Positions 16,190 to 26,494 of a stretch of 64,000 nucleotides of DNA are shown here, piece by piece. The notes under the pieces are model-generated. The model ran no database searches. It was not told the origin of the DNA and saw only the letters and a program-made list of their open reading frames with translations. Origin of the DNA: Maribacter polysaccharolyticus (GTDB lineage Bacteria > Bacteroidota > Bacteroidia > Flavobacteriales > Flavobacteriaceae); the NCBI RefSeq assembly GCF_028882255.1, contig NZ_JARBUY010000003.1, positions 147,018 to 211,017 of the forward strand, given 5' to 3'. Made by a program: the position numbers and the translations under genes. Each line of letters starts with the position of its first letter. Position 1 is the first letter of the stretch.

Positions 16190-17659
16190 ATGTTCAAACA
16201 TTTTGTTAACCTCCAGTGGAAATCGTTCTTTAGGTCATCCAATTTCGGGAAGGGTCTTGCCCTAAAAATCATTGTGGGCTTTTTCGCCGTTTATATGATG
16301 GTGTCTTTTACCGTTTTGGGAATCGGCCTGTATTTTATCCTTCAAAAAACATACCCGGATACGGATCCCATGCTTATTGTCAGTGGTTATCTATTGTATT
16401 GGGTGTTGTTCGAGCTTTTCTTTAGGTATTTCATGCAAAAGCTACCGGTCATGGATATTAAACCACTGCTGCTATACCCCATAACCAAAAGTAAGATCAC
16501 ACATTATATCTTGGCAAGATCCGGGCTGTCTGGATACAATTTCCTGGCCCTCTTTATTGCTGTCCCTTTTTCGGTGGTTTTATTGTCCCAAGGATATCCT
16601 GCACTTCAGGTAATGGGCTGGCTTTTTGCGATAGTCTGTATTATCCTCACCATCAATTACACCAACTTCATCATTAATAAGAGCGATACGGTCTTATGGT
16701 TATTGGGCACACTGATATTGGCACTCTATGGTTTGGAATATTTTAATGTTTTTCCCGTAAAGGAGGTCGTGGGCCAATGGTTTTTTAACCTGTATCGGCA
16801 CCCGATTCTGGTATTGGCGCCCTTGCTATTGGCCATAGGGACGTATGCTGTCAATTATAACTTCCTTATAAAAAAACTGTACCTCGACGCTTCCCTAAAA
16901 AAGAAATCGGTCAAAGTCGAAACTTCCGATTTAACCTGGACAAAACGTTTTGGGGATATCGCACCTTTTTTGCAACTGGACTTAAAATTGATCTGGAGAA
17001 ACAAACGAACCAAAATGCAGGTATTCATTTCCTTGGCAATGGTGTTCTATGGATTGTTTTTTTACAATATGGATTCTTATGGGGAAACTAGCACCATCTA
17101 CCTTTTTGTGGGTATTTTCATGACCGGTATTTTTCTTTCGAACTTTGGCCAATTCATTCCGGCATGGGACAGTGAGTATTATGGCATGATGATGTCACAG
17201 AATATTCCCCTTCGAAAATACCTTGAAAGTAAGGCCGGATTGATTTCGGTGAGTATAGCCGTTATGTTCTTACTCTCCATTCCCTATGTATATTTTGGTT
17301 GGAAGGCCCTGGCCCTTAATTTCGCCTGTGCCCTTTATAATCTAGGGGTCAATGTGCCGGTCATTTTGTTCTTTGGATCTTTCAACAAAAAAAGGATAGA
17401 TTTGACAAAAAGTGCGGTAGGGAACATGCAAGGCACCAGTGCCACCCAATTTTTGGTCATATTGCCCCTAATGGTCTTGCCAAGTGTGCTTTATTTTACA
17501 CTTAAGACATTTGTTTCCTTTGAGGTGGCCCTAATTACGCTATCGGCACTGGGAATCATGGGTTTTGCATTTCGAAAAAATTTGCTGGACAAGATTACCG
17601 AGGCCTATAGAAAAAGGAAATACACCATGATCGCCGGGTTTAAGGAACAGAATGGCTAA
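16190..17659 (+). CDS. DUF5687 family ABC transporter membrane protein
   Basis: The 489-residue membrane protein has about twelve predicted helices in two groups with a cytoplasmic segment around residues 240-275 (SLKKKSVKVETSDLTWTKRF). This pattern matches DUF5687, a Bacteroidota family of ABC exporter permeases. The ATP-binding partner gene follows after 56 bp on the same strand. The pair should form an inner-membrane exporter. The substrate cannot be told from the sequence. The flanking reductase gene is divergent and probably not related in function. Confidence 0.85.
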   Translation: MFKHFVNLQWKSFFRSSNFGKGLALKIIVGFFAVYMMVSFTVLGIGLYFILQKTYPDTDPMLIVSGYLLYWVLFELFFRYFMQKLPVMDIKPLLLYPITKSKITHYILARSGLSGYNFLALFIAVPFSVVLLSQGYPALQVMGWLFAIVCIILTINYTNFIINKSDTVLWLLGTLILALYGLEYFNVFPVKEVVGQWFFNLYRHPILVLAPLLLAIGTYAVNYNFLIKKLYLDASLKKKSVKVETSDLTWTKRFGDIAPFLQLDLKLIWRNKRTKMQVFISLAMVFYGLFFYNMDSYGETSTIYLFVGIFMTGIFLSNFGQFIPAWDSEYYGMMMSQNIPLRKYLESKAGLISVSIAVMFLLSIPYVYFGWKALALNFACALYNLGVNVPVILFFGSFNKKRIDLTKSAVGNMQGTSATQFLVILPLMVLPSVLYFTLKTFVSFEVALITLSALGIMGFAFRKNLLDKITEAYRKRKYTMIAGFKEQNG

Positions 17660-17715
17660 GGTCGTTTTTGGTAAGTAACAATACACACGGAATAGTTATA
17701 AAATTTGATTGAACG

Positions 17716-18435
17716 ATGATTACAACACAAGGTCTGACCAAAAAATATGGAAGCCAAACGGTTTTGAACATTGAGCACCTCGAAATCCCCAAAGGGCAGA
17801 GTTTTGGTCTGGTCGGCAATAACGGTGCCGGAAAAACCACGTATTTCAGTTTGCTGTTGGATTTGATCCAGCCTACCACAGGACAAATCGTAAATAACAA
17901 TGTGCAAGTGGACGCCAATGAAGATTGGAAACCGTTTACCGCTTCGTTTATTGATGAATCCTTTTTGATCGGTTATTTGACACCCGAAGAGTACTTTTAC
18001 TTTATCGGTGAGCTCCGAGGCCAGAATAAGGCCGATGTGAATGCTTTATTGGCTAATTTTGAGGATTTCTTCCACGGTGAGATACTGGGGCAGCGGAAAT
18101 ATTTGCGCGATCTTTCCAAAGGAAACCAAAAGAAGGTAGGGATTGTGGCATCGTTCATCGGAAATCCCCAAGTGATCATTTTGGATGAACCCTTCGCCAA
18201 TCTGGATCCAACGACCCAGATTAGGTTAAAAGCGATCATTAAGGATATGGCGGCCCAAAAAGAAGTTACCGTTTTGGTTTCGAGCCATGATCTTATGCAC
18301 GTCACCGAGGTGTGCGAGCGTATCGTCGTACTGAACAAAGGAGAGGTGGTTCGCGATATCCAAACTTCCGCAGAGACCCTACGGGAGCTCGAAAGCTATT
18401 TTGCAGGCAACCTGCAAACCGCGGAAGATGAGTAG
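17716..18435 (+). CDS. ABC transporter ATP-binding protein
   Basis: The 239-residue ATPase has all key motifs: Walker A GNNGAGKTT at residues 34-42, a signature LSKGNQKKVG around 134-143, Walker B VIILDEPFANLDP around 153-165, and the switch histidine in VLVSSHDL. The signature is LSKGNQ rather than LSGGQ, common in ABC-2 type exporters. It energises the DUF5687 permease encoded just upstream. The substrate is unknown. Confidence 0.92.
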   Translation: MITTQGLTKKYGSQTVLNIEHLEIPKGQSFGLVGNNGAGKTTYFSLLLDLIQPTTGQIVNNNVQVDANEDWKPFTASFIDESFLIGYLTPEEYFYFIGELRGQNKADVNALLANFEDFFHGEILGQRKYLRDLSKGNQKKVGIVASFIGNPQVIILDEPFANLDPTTQIRLKAIIKDMAAQKEVTVLVSSHDLMHVTEVCERIVVLNKGEVVRDIQTSAETLRELESYFAGNLQTAEDE

Positions 18436-18577
18436 TTGAAGGCACCGGTTTTACCCCATTCCAATCGTTCTTTCAGATCAAGGGTTCCCCAGCGATGGCC
18501 AAAACTGTATTTTATCGACCAACTGCATAATAATCACGTCGTTTTTCAGTTAACTAGGTGTACGAATACAGAGAATT

Positions 18578-21133
18578 TTGAAGCTTCGATATAAAATTAT
18601 CCTATTGGCCGTTTCGGTAGTGACCATGACAAGTGGCTGCTCCACTAAAAAGGACGCGTTCATAAATAGAAATTGGCACGGCATGAACACCAAATACAAC
18701 GTGTTGTATAATGGGGGGATCGCTTTTGAAAAAGGCCGGGAGGAACTCAATGCGGGATACCAGGATGATTATTGGGAAATCTTGCCCATAGAGCGGTTGT
18801 CCGTTAGCGGTCAGGTGAAACTGGATTCCGAGGACAACAACCCCAACTTTATTATCGCCGAAGAAAAGGCCACCAAAGCCATTCAAAAGCATAGTATGGA
18901 TATCGAGGAGGTTGAACGTAACCCCCAGACCGATGAAGCCTTTCTCCTTTTGGGTAAGGCCCGTTATTTTGATGAGCGCTACATTCCCGCCTTGGAAGCC
19001 TTTAACTATATTTTGAAGAAGTACGATGAAAGTGATAAGTTGAACGAAGCCAGTATCTGGAGGGAAAAAGTAAATATACGCCTAGAGAATGAGGAATTGG
19101 CCATTAAGAACTTAAAACGCTTAATGAGGATCGAAGACCTGAAAGATCAGGAATATGCCGATGCAAGGGCCATGATGGCCCAAGCGTATATTAACCTAAA
19201 GGCACCTGACACGGCAATACAGCAGTTGAAGATCGCCTCGTATTACACAAAAAAGAATCCGGAAAAAGGGCGGTACTATTTTATCATAGGACAGCTGTAC
19301 AATCAATTGCAGTATAAAGACAGTGCAAATTATGCCTTTGATAAGGTCATAGAGCTCAATAGAAAATCCCCTCGGGTATATATGATCAATGCTCATTTGC
19401 AGAAGATCAGGAATACGGAACTAACCGACGAAAATAAGGAAGAACTGTTCGAATATCTGACCCATTTGGAGGAGGATCGGGAGAACCGCCCTTACCTCGA
19501 TAAAATTTACAGGCAAGTGGCGGAATATCATTTGGCCACCCAATCGGATAGTTTGGCCGTGCTGTATTTTAATCGATCATTACGTGCCACCCAAAACGAA
19601 CCCAAGCTCAATGCCTTGAATTACGAGAACCTGGCCGTACATTATTTCGATTTGGACCAATACAGAACCGCAGGGGCCTATTACGATAGTGTTTTGACCA
19701 ATCTTTCTGAGAATACCAAGAAATATCGCGCCATAAAAAAGAAACTCGACAACCTGGAAGACGTTGTCAAATATGAAAATGTGGTGCAATATGCCGATAG
19801 TGTAATTACCCTTTACAACCTTCCCAAAGATGATCAAATCGCTTTTTTCGAGGCCCATATCACGGCATTGAAAAAAGCCAAGGAAGCAGCGGAAAAGAAA
19901 GAAGTGGAACGTATTACCCAAGGTTTTGCGGCTTTTGCCAAAAGCAAGGGGGGTAAAGAGAACAAAGGCAAGTTTTATTTTTACAATATAACCAGTCTGG
20001 GTTATGGCAAAAATGAATTCACCAACAAATGGGGCAACCGCACTTTGGAGGATGATTGGCGGTGGTCAAATAAGAATACCATTTCCTTGGCCGAGGAAGA
20101 TAACCCCGATAGGGCAAATGGCGGCGCTTTGGATCTTGATCCTACCGATGAGGAGAGATTTTCATTGGATTTTTATATGGATAGGATTCCGACCGATGTT
20201 TCGCTCATCGATAGCCTAAAGACCGAAAGGAATTTTGCCAATTACCAGTTGGGGTTGATCTATAAGGAAAAATTCAAGGAGAACCTATTGGCGGCCGGCA
20301 AGTTGGAAGAGGTGTTGAAATCGAACCCAGAGGAACGGCTGGTACTGCCTTCCAAATACAATCTGTATAAAATTTACGAGGAAGAAGGGAGTGCGTTGGC
20401 CGAGGTCATTAAGGCCGATATCGTAAAAAACCATTCCGGGTCGAGGTATGCGGAGATTCTACTGAATCCCGCGGCGGTGATAGAGGATAATGCCAATACC
20501 CCGGATTCCCAGTATGAGAGGCTTTACAAGATGTTCCAGGAGCAAGAATTCTTAAAGGTAATTGCCGAATCGGAGGAAAACATCAATAAATATACCGGGG
20601 ATCCGATCGTACCCAAGTTCGAGATGTTGAAAGCAAATGCCATCGGTAGATTGCAAGGCTTCGAAAACTTTAAGGAGGCATTGAATTATGTGGCTTTGAC
20701 CTACCCCAATAATCCAGAGGGTAAAAAAGCCGAGCAAATGGTGGCCGAACAGTTGCCCAAATTAGAGCCAAAGGAATTTTCAAAGGAAACCGGTACTTCG
20801 GGTTCGGGAAATTGGAAAGTGGTCTTCCCTTTCAAAAGAAACAATACCAAAGAAGCACTGGATCTGAAAGAGCGTTTGGAAAAATCCATTGAAGAGTTAA
20901 GATACAAAAATGTGGTTTCCCAAGACGTGTATGATCTGGAATATCAGTTCATTGTGGTGCACGGATTCAAGTCCAGGGATTTTGCTTTAGGTTATGCCGA
21001 ACTGCTAAAAAACAATAAGGATTACAGGATTCGCAATGAGAATTTCGTAATTTTATCCTCCAATTATAAGATTGTTCAGGTACATAAGAACCTGTCAGCG
21101 TATAAGAATTTCGTTTTAACCCCAAAACCATAA
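18578..21133 (+). CDS. sprE: Gliding/T9SS lipoprotein SprE (PorW-like), TPR protein
   Basis: The 851-residue lipoprotein has a signal peptide with lipobox TSGC (Cys21), then NWHGMNTKYNVLYNGGIAFE, the conserved start of SprE/PorW proteins. Many tetratricopeptide-like helix pairs follow (about residues 110-400 and 540-760). SprE/PorW is a periplasmic-side lipoprotein of the type IX secretion and gliding machinery that links the PorK/N ring to other parts. The start is a TTG at 18578, the only start that keeps the full signal peptide. The bactofilin starts 2 bp after its stop, and the ATP synthase genes follow, so a long transcript is likely. Length agrees with flavobacterial SprE. Confidence 0.88.
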   Translation: MKLRYKIILLAVSVVTMTSGCSTKKDAFINRNWHGMNTKYNVLYNGGIAFEKGREELNAGYQDDYWEILPIERLSVSGQVKLDSEDNNPNFIIAEEKATKAIQKHSMDIEEVERNPQTDEAFLLLGKARYFDERYIPALEAFNYILKKYDESDKLNEASIWREKVNIRLENEELAIKNLKRLMRIEDLKDQEYADARAMMAQAYINLKAPDTAIQQLKIASYYTKKNPEKGRYYFIIGQLYNQLQYKDSANYAFDKVIELNRKSPRVYMINAHLQKIRNTELTDENKEELFEYLTHLEEDRENRPYLDKIYRQVAEYHLATQSDSLAVLYFNRSLRATQNEPKLNALNYENLAVHYFDLDQYRTAGAYYDSVLTNLSENTKKYRAIKKKLDNLEDVVKYENVVQYADSVITLYNLPKDDQIAFFEAHITALKKAKEAAEKKEVERITQGFAAFAKSKGGKENKGKFYFYNITSLGYGKNEFTNKWGNRTLEDDWRWSNKNTISLAEEDNPDRANGGALDLDPTDEERFSLDFYMDRIPTDVSLIDSLKTERNFANYQLGLIYKEKFKENLLAAGKLEEVLKSNPEERLVLPSKYNLYKIYEEEGSALAEVIKADIVKNHSGSRYAEILLNPAAVIEDNANTPDSQYERLYKMFQEQEFLKVIAESEENINKYTGDPIVPKFEMLKANAIGRLQGFENFKEALNYVALTYPNNPEGKKAEQMVAEQLPKLEPKEFSKETGTSGSGNWKVVFPFKRNNTKEALDLKERLEKSIEELRYKNVVSQDVYDLEYQFIVVHGFKSRDFALGYAELLKNNKDYRIRNENFVILSSNYKIVQVHKNLSAYKNFVLTPKP

Positions 21134-21135
21134 AC

Positions 21136-21573
21136 ATGTTTTCAGACAAACAAAAACCTAGAGCTATGAATGAAATAGGTGGACAGCCGAACAGAATTGA
21201 AAAGAACACTAAGATCAAGGGGGATATCGTCTCCGAAGCCGATTTCCGAATCGACGGTAAACTTGACGGGAATGTAAAGACCTCAGGTAAGGTGGTCATC
21301 GGAAAGGATGGCTATATTCACGGAAAGGTAGAGTGCGTGAATGCGGATATAGAAGGTAGTTTCAACGGGGAACTTTTGGTTTCCGATCTATTGACACTAA
21401 AGTCATCAGCTGTAATCGAAGGAACGGTTTCAGTGACAAAGTTAGCCGTGGAGCCCGGTGCCACATTTAATGCATCCTGTACCATGAAAGGTAGGGGAGG
21501 GGCGACGAAAGGTTCCGGACCTGGCGGCCTTAAAGGATCTGTAAGCGGCAATGAACAAGCAAAAGCCTCCTAA
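21136..21573 (+). CDS. Bactofilin (polymer-forming cytoskeletal protein)
   Basis: The protein has 145 residues. The central bactofilin beta-helix runs from about residue 30 to 120, seen as repeated short hydrophobic strands (KIKGDIVSEADFRIDGKLDG, then GKVVIGKDGYIHGKVEC). Flexible ends rich in Gly, Ser and Lys flank it. Bactofilins polymerise without nucleotide and organise cell-wall or appendage machinery under the membrane. It starts 2 bp after sprE and overlaps atpZ by 23 bp in a different frame, so translation of the three genes is probably coupled. The link with SprE may be functional, but that is inference. Confidence 0.9.
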   Translation: MFSDKQKPRAMNEIGGQPNRIEKNTKIKGDIVSEADFRIDGKLDGNVKTSGKVVIGKDGYIHGKVECVNADIEGSFNGELLVSDLLTLKSSAVIEGTVSVTKLAVEPGATFNASCTMKGRGGATKGSGPGGLKGSVSGNEQAKAS

Positions 21574-21781
21574 TAACAGGAACAATCTAAGGAATATAGC
21601 AATGCTTTCGGGTATTGCCTTTGAGATGGGTGCTATCATTTATTTAGCGGCCAAAGGGGGAATATGGCTCGATGAACACTATAATACCGAAAAAAGGATA
21701 TTCACGGCAATTGCCACGATTCTCGGTGTGGCCATTGCAATATGGGTGGTATTGCAGCAGCTAAAACGAATAAAATATTGA
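21551..21781 (+). CDS. atpZ: AtpZ/AtpI family F1Fo ATP synthase accessory protein
   Basis: The 76-residue protein has two membrane helices (about 18-36 and 50-68) separated by GGIWLDEHYNTEKRIF, the AtpZ/AtpI pattern. AtpI-type proteins help assemble the c-ring or import Mg2+ and Ca2+ for the synthase. It overlaps the bactofilin by 23 bp upstream and its stop codon shares one base with the next start (TGATG), so it is coupled on both sides. It begins the ATP synthase part of the operon. Confidence 0.85.
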   Translation: MNKQKPPNNRNNLRNIAMLSGIAFEMGAIIYLAAKGGIWLDEHYNTEKRIFTAIATILGVAIAIWVVLQQLKRIKY

Positions 21782-22176
21782 TGTCGAAAATCAACCCGAT
21801 AATCCAGTTTCTTGCCGTTGTGGTTTTTGCTTTGGGGGTGATTTTCCTTGTCCACATTTCGATACTGGCGAATTCGGGACTTCCGAAGTACGATAACCTT
21901 ATCGTATTGTCTTATGTGGTAAATTGCCTATTGGCCGCTTCCATCTTTATTCCCATCTATATGTTTAGAAGGAAAATAAAGCATCAGATCGGATTTCTTT
22001 TTATGGGCGGTAGCTTCCTGAAATTCCTTTTTTTCTTTCTTTTGTTTTATCCTTCGTATAAGTCCGATGGGGAAATGGGCCGATTGGAATTCGCTGCTTT
22101 TTTTGTCCCTTATGCGGTCTCATTGTGTGTCGAAACGATATTTACCGCACAAATTTTAAAAAAATGGATTCATTAG
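21781..22176 (+). CDS. DUF6168-like four-helix membrane protein of the atp operon
   Basis: The start is taken at 21781 (MSKINPIIQFLAVVVFALGV), because it overlaps the atpZ stop in a TGATG and begins directly before the first helix; a longer frame from 21742 runs through the atpZ coding sequence. The 131-residue protein has four predicted membrane helices, similar in layout to the AtpI/AtpR proteins found before atpB in other phyla. I assign it to DUF6168 with moderate confidence. A role in ATP synthase assembly is inferred from position. Confidence 0.7.
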   Translation: MSKINPIIQFLAVVVFALGVIFLVHISILANSGLPKYDNLIVLSYVVNCLLAASIFIPIYMFRRKIKHQIGFLFMGGSFLKFLFFFLLFYPSYKSDGEMGRLEFAAFFVPYAVSLCVETIFTAQILKKWIH

Positions 22177-22248
22177 AACATTCTCATTTAGAGCGCCTAT
22201 CCCTTTAAATAAACTCAAAAATGCTTTTTTCTTTTTGCGAGAATAACT

Positions 22249-22256
22249 TACATTTG
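22249..22256 (+). promoter_or_regulatory. -7 element of atpB promoter
   Basis: TACATTTG is a perfect TAnnTTTG ending 34 bp before the atpB ATG, in the 114-bp gap after the DUF6168-like gene. It suggests that the structural atp genes can be transcribed apart from sprE and the bactofilin. Confidence 0.5.
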
Positions 22257-22290
22257 CAGCGATTTTTAGTGACCGATACCTTAAAGTGAT

Positions 22291-23421
22291 ATGCGAAAAC
22301 CATTTTTATTGAAATTTCTTTTGGCTGCTGTTCTTCTTCTGGGAAACACTGCTTTTGCTAGTGATAGCGATGTTGAAGAAGGCAAGGATAAAAAAACCGA
22401 GATAAAGGAATTCATAGAACATCACCTTCAGGATTCCCATTATTTCAATCTTTATGGAACCACCGATGAGCATGGGAAAGTGCATCATGTAGGTTTTCCA
22501 TTGCCCGTAATTTTATGGGATAATGGGTTACAGGTGTTTTCATCCGCTGAATTCCATCATGGGGAGGAAGTTGCCGAGATAAATGGCAACCATTACAGAC
22601 TATATCACAATAAAATTTATAAAACAGACGCTGAGGGTACCATCACTTATGATGAAGACCATCACCCTGCCAATGTAAGGCCCTTGGATTTCTCCATTAC
22701 CAAAAGTGTGGTAATGATGTTGGTGACTGGGCTGTTATTGCTTTGGCTTTTCAGTAGTCTTGCCAAAAGCTACGCAAAGAACAATAGCATACCTACGGGA
22801 ATAGGTCGTTTCTTTGAGCCTATAGTGCTTTATATCCGTGATGATATCGCTATTGCGAATATCGGGGAGAAGAAATATAAAAGATACATGCCTTTCCTTT
22901 TAACGATATTCTTCTTTATCTGGTTTTTGAACATGTTCGGTCTTACGCCGTTGGGTGTAAACGTAACCGGGAATATCGCAGTAACGACTGCCTTGGCCGT
23001 AATCGTATTCTTGATCACCAATTTTACGGGAACCAAGGATTATTGGAAACATATTTTCGATCCACTTGGCGACGGTATGCCATGGTATGGTAAGATCATT
23101 ATTTATATTATCTTGGTCCCCATTGAAATTTTAGGTTTGTTCATTAAACCTTTTGCGTTATTGATTCGTTTGTATGCGAACATGACGGCGGGTCACGTGG
23201 TTTTGATGAGTTTGGTCGGATTGATATTTATTTTCAAAAGTTGGGTCGGAGGTCCGTTATCGTTTGGCCTTTCATTTGCGATATCACTTATTGAGGTGTT
23301 GGTAGCGCTTTTACAAGCATATATCTTCACAATGTTGGCCGCCTTGTATTTTGGCTTCGCTTCCGAGGAACACGATCATGATCATGGTCATGACGAGGAG
23401 GCTGAATTGGCGCATTTATAA
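22291..23421 (+). CDS. atpB: F1Fo ATP synthase subunit a
   Basis: The 376-residue protein has a signal peptide (cleavage near Ala24) and a long His-rich periplasmic part up to about residue 140, both normal for Bacteroidota subunit a. Five or six membrane helices follow. The essential stator arginine lies in KPFALLIRLYANMTAGHV (about residue 292). The C-terminus is rich in His and Asp (HDHDHGHDEE). It forms the proton half-channels next to the c-ring in the inner membrane. It leads the group atpB-E-F-H-A-G. Confidence 0.96.
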   Translation: MRKPFLLKFLLAAVLLLGNTAFASDSDVEEGKDKKTEIKEFIEHHLQDSHYFNLYGTTDEHGKVHHVGFPLPVILWDNGLQVFSSAEFHHGEEVAEINGNHYRLYHNKIYKTDAEGTITYDEDHHPANVRPLDFSITKSVVMMLVTGLLLLWLFSSLAKSYAKNNSIPTGIGRFFEPIVLYIRDDIAIANIGEKKYKRYMPFLLTIFFFIWFLNMFGLTPLGVNVTGNIAVTTALAVIVFLITNFTGTKDYWKHIFDPLGDGMPWYGKIIIYIILVPIEILGLFIKPFALLIRLYANMTAGHVVLMSLVGLIFIFKSWVGGPLSFGLSFAISLIEVLVALLQAYIFTMLAALYFGFASEEHDHDHGHDEEAELAHL

Positions 23422-23484
23422 AATTTTTTATGGCCTGAATGATTAGGCTACAGGATTGAATGTTTAATTTTTAATATATATTTT

Positions 23485-23676
23485 ATGGAAATTCCAAGTG
23501 TAGTAGGTGCAGGTTTAGCGGTTATCGGTGCTGGTATCGGTATCGGAATGATCGGTGGAAAAGCAATGGAAGCTATTGCTCGTCAGCCTGAGGCTTACGG
23601 TAAAATTCAAACAGCGATGTTGATTGCAGCGGCGCTTATTGAAGGAATTGGTTTTGCCGCTATTTTCGCGGGATAA
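23485..23676 (+). CDS. atpE: F1Fo ATP synthase subunit c
   Basis: The 63-residue hairpin protein has two helices joined by the polar loop ARQPEAYGKIQ. The ion-binding carboxylate is E53 in helix two (AALIEGIGFA). The residue after it is Gly rather than Ser or Thr, and helix one has no Gln in the GAGIGIGMIGG stretch, so Na+-binding ligands are absent and a proton-driven ring is expected. The small size is normal for the phylum. Confidence 0.96.
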   Translation: MEIPSVVGAGLAVIGAGIGIGMIGGKAMEAIARQPEAYGKIQTAMLIAAALIEGIGFAAIFAG

Positions 23677-23761
23677 GCCAAACAAAAAAACGAACGGCTA
23701 TGACGGTTGGTCATAGCTTTTCGTTATTGTTTATAATCATAGAATAGAATAACAAGACTAC

Positions 23762-24262
23762 ATGGAAAAATTAGTAAATGACTTTTCGTTCGGCCTTTTC
23801 TTTTGGCAGATCATATTGTTCGTGCTATTGCTTTTATTGCTTCGCAAGTTCGCATGGAAACCCATTTTGAATGCCGTAAACGATAGGGAAGAAGGCATCA
23901 AGGATGCGCTGGCCGCTGCCGAGAACGCTAAAAAGGAAATGCAGAATGTTACCGCCGACAGTGAAAAATTGTTGAAGGAAGCCCGTGCGGAGCGTGAAGC
24001 AATGTTGAAGGAAGCCCGCGAAATCAAAGATAAGATGATTGCGGAATCCAAAGATCAGGCTAAGGCCGAAGGGGATAAAATGATAAAGCAAGCCCAAGCT
24101 GCCATCGAAAGCGAGAAAAAAGCAGCGGTTGCCGATATTAAGAACCAAGTAGCGGAACTTTCCGTTGATATCGCTGAAAAAATCATCAAAGAACAATTGG
24201 CTAACAAAGACAAGCAACTGAAGTTGGTCGATGATATGTTGGGTGATATTAAATTGAATTAA
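23762..24262 (+). CDS. atpF: F1Fo ATP synthase subunit b
   Basis: The 166-residue protein has one N-terminal membrane helix (about residues 9-27) followed by a long charged coiled coil (about 40-140) with Ala/Glu/Lys repeats, the peripheral stalk. The conserved KFAWKPILNAVNDRE follows the helix. It connects Fo to F1 through subunit delta, whose gene starts 6 bp downstream. Confidence 0.95.
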   Translation: MEKLVNDFSFGLFFWQIILFVLLLLLLRKFAWKPILNAVNDREEGIKDALAAAENAKKEMQNVTADSEKLLKEARAEREAMLKEAREIKDKMIAESKDQAKAEGDKMIKQAQAAIESEKKAAVADIKNQVAELSVDIAEKIIKEQLANKDKQLKLVDDMLGDIKLN

Positions 24263-24268
24263 TCAGGA

Positions 24269-24808
24269 ATGAAGGATACAAGAGCCGCCATACGATACGC
24301 AAAGGCAATTTTGGATATTGCTGTAGACAACAAAGCAACCCTTGCTGTTGAAAACGATATGCGGGCTGTGGTCACAACCATTTCTGACAGTAAGGAGTTA
24401 AAAGACATGTTGGCTAGCCCGATTGTCAAGTCCGAGGATAAGAAGAAAGCATTGAATAGTATTTTCAAAGGTGTTCATGCCATTTCCGAAGGGATGATAA
24501 AGCTTTTGGTAGACAATAAGCGAATCGGGATGTTGAATGAGGTTGCTTTGAAATATATCATTCTGAACGAGCAATTAAAGGGTCAGGATGTGGCCGTGGT
24601 TACGACTGCAGTGCCTTTGACCAAGGCGCTTGAAAAAAAGGTATTGGTACAGGTAGCCCAATTAACGGGCAATGAAGTAACCGTTGAGAATAAAATCGAT
24701 GAAAGTATCATCGGAGGTTTTATCCTTAGGGTGGGCGATTTACAATTCGACGCCAGTGTGGCCAATAAGTTGAGTAATTTAAAAAGAGAATTTACAAATA
24801 GTCTATAA
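24269..24808 (+). CDS. atpH: F1Fo ATP synthase subunit delta
   Basis: The 179-residue protein has the N-terminal helical bundle (TRAAIRYAKAILDIAVDNKA) and the C-terminal motif IDESIIGGFILRVGD of OSCP/delta subunits. It binds the top of F1 and the b subunits. It lies 6 bp after atpF and 46 bp before atpA. Confidence 0.95.
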   Translation: MKDTRAAIRYAKAILDIAVDNKATLAVENDMRAVVTTISDSKELKDMLASPIVKSEDKKKALNSIFKGVHAISEGMIKLLVDNKRIGMLNEVALKYIILNEQLKGQDVAVVTTAVPLTKALEKKVLVQVAQLTGNEVTVENKIDESIIGGFILRVGDLQFDASVANKLSNLKREFTNSL

Positions 24809-24854
24809 TATATATTAAGGCTCAAGAGAAGTCTAAACTTTATATCTAAAACAA

Positions 24855-26435
24855 ATGGCAGGAGTAAAAGCCGCTGAGGTATCAGCAATTTTAAAACAGC
24901 AATTATCAGGATTTGAAGCAACCGCTACTTTGGATGAAGTAGGTACCGTATTGCAAGTAGGTGATGGTATTGCAAGGGTGTATGGATTGTCAAATGCCCA
25001 ATATGGTGAATTGGTTGAGTTCGAAGGAGGCCTTGAAGGTATCGTTTTGAACTTGGAAGAGGATAATGTCGGTGTTGTACTTTTAGGCCATTCAAAAGAA
25101 ATTGTTGAAGGTGCCACTGTAAAACGTACCCAACGTATCGCATCAATCAATGTGGGCGAAGGTATAGTTGGCCGAGTGGTCAACACCTTGGGAGCTCCTA
25201 TAGACGGTAAAGGACCTATCGCGGGTGAGGTATACGAAATGCCATTGGAGCGTAAAGCCCCAGGGGTAATTTTCCGTCAGCCGGTAAATGAGCCGTTGCA
25301 AACAGGGATCAAAGCGATAGATGCCATGATCCCAGTAGGTCGTGGACAAAGGGAGTTGGTGATCGGTGACCGTCAGACCGGTAAAACAACGGTTTGTATC
25401 GATACCATCCTAAACCAGAAAGAATTTTATGATGCAGGTAATCCTGTATATTGTATCTATGTGGCCATTGGTCAAAAAGCGTCGAACGTTGCGGCCATAG
25501 CCAAGGTACTGGAAGATAAAGGCGCTTTGGCCTACACTACGATTGTAGCGGCCAATGCTTCTGACCCTGCACCTATGCAGGTATATGCACCATTTGCAGG
25601 TGCTGCGATCGGAGAATATTTCAGGGATACGGGTAGACCGGCATTGATCATATATGATGATTTATCAAAACAGGCGGTAGCTTACCGTGAGATTTCATTG
25701 CTATTAAGACGTCCACCTGGACGTGAGGCCTATCCTGGGGATGTTTTCTATTTGCATTCGAGATTATTGGAGCGTGCCGCCAAGGTTATTGCCGATGATG
25801 ATATCGCAAAGGATATGAACGATTTACCGGATGTCTTAAAGCCAATGGTAAAAGGTGGTGGATCTTTAACGGCTTTGCCTATTATTGAAACACAGGCAGG
25901 TGACGTATCGGCTTATATTCCAACCAACGTTATTTCCATTACCGATGGTCAGATATTCTTGGAGCAGGATTTGTTCAACCAAGGTGTACGTCCTGCGATT
26001 AACGTAGGTATTTCGGTATCAAGGGTAGGGGGTAACGCCCAGGTAAAATCGATGAAGAAAGTAGCCGGTACCTTGAAATTGGATCAGGCCCAGTTTAGGG
26101 AATTGGAAGCTTTTGCCAAGTTCGGTTCCGATTTGGATGCCGCAACCTTGAACGTTATCGAAAAAGGACGTCGTAATGTGGAAATCTTGAAGCAAGCACA
26201 AAACGATCCATTTACCGTTGAAGACCAGATTGCGATTATCTATGCAGGTTCCAAAAACTTGTTACGTGATGTTCCTGTTGAAAAGGTTAAGGAGTTTGAA
26301 AATGACTTCATTCAGTTCATGAATGCAAAACACAGGGATGTATTGGATTTGCTAAAAGCCGGTAAATTAACCGATGAGGTTACCGATACATTAACGGCAG
26401 TTTGTAAAGATCTAACAGGTAAATACAGAAGTTAG
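24855..26435 (+). CDS. atpA: F1Fo ATP synthase subunit alpha
   Basis: The 526-residue protein has the P-loop [13 protein letters not shown] near residues 174-186, [12 protein letters not shown] just before, and the family pattern [20 protein letters not shown]. It is the non-catalytic nucleotide-binding subunit of F1. Length and order are normal. The catalytic beta subunit gene is not in this operon, as usual in Bacteroidota. Confidence 0.98.
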   Translation: MAGVKAAEVSAILKQQLSGFEATATLDEVGTVLQVGDGIARVYGLSNAQYGELVEFEGGLEGIVLNLEEDNVGVVLLGHSKEIVEGATVKRTQRIASINVGEGIVGRVVNTLGAPIDGKGPIAGEVYEMPLERKAPGVIFRQPVNEPLQTGIKAIDAMIPVGRGQRELVIGDRQTGKTTVCIDTILNQKEFYDAGNPVYCIYVAIGQKASNVAAIAKVLEDKGALAYTTIVAANASDPAPMQVYAPFAGAAIGEYFRDTGRPALIIYDDLSKQAVAYREISLLLRRPPGREAYPGDVFYLHSRLLERAAKVIADDDIAKDMNDLPDVLKPMVKGGGSLTALPIIETQAGDVSAYIPTNVISITDGQIFLEQDLFNQGVRPAINVGISVSRVGGNAQVKSMKKVAGTLKLDQAQFRELEAFAKFGSDLDAATLNVIEKGRRNVEILKQAQNDPFTVEDQIAIIYAGSKNLLRDVPVEKVKEFENDFIQFMNAKHRDVLDLLKAGKLTDEVTDTLTAVCKDLTGKYRS

Positions 26436-26494
26436 TTAAGGATTTTAGTGACGGATAATAAAAATTCATAACGCATCAATCACAACTTATATAA

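Noticed and set aside
21742-21780. Longer start for the DUF6168-like protein
   Set aside because: It would overlap atpZ by 40 bp, while ATG 21781 sits in the usual TGATG stop-start overlap.
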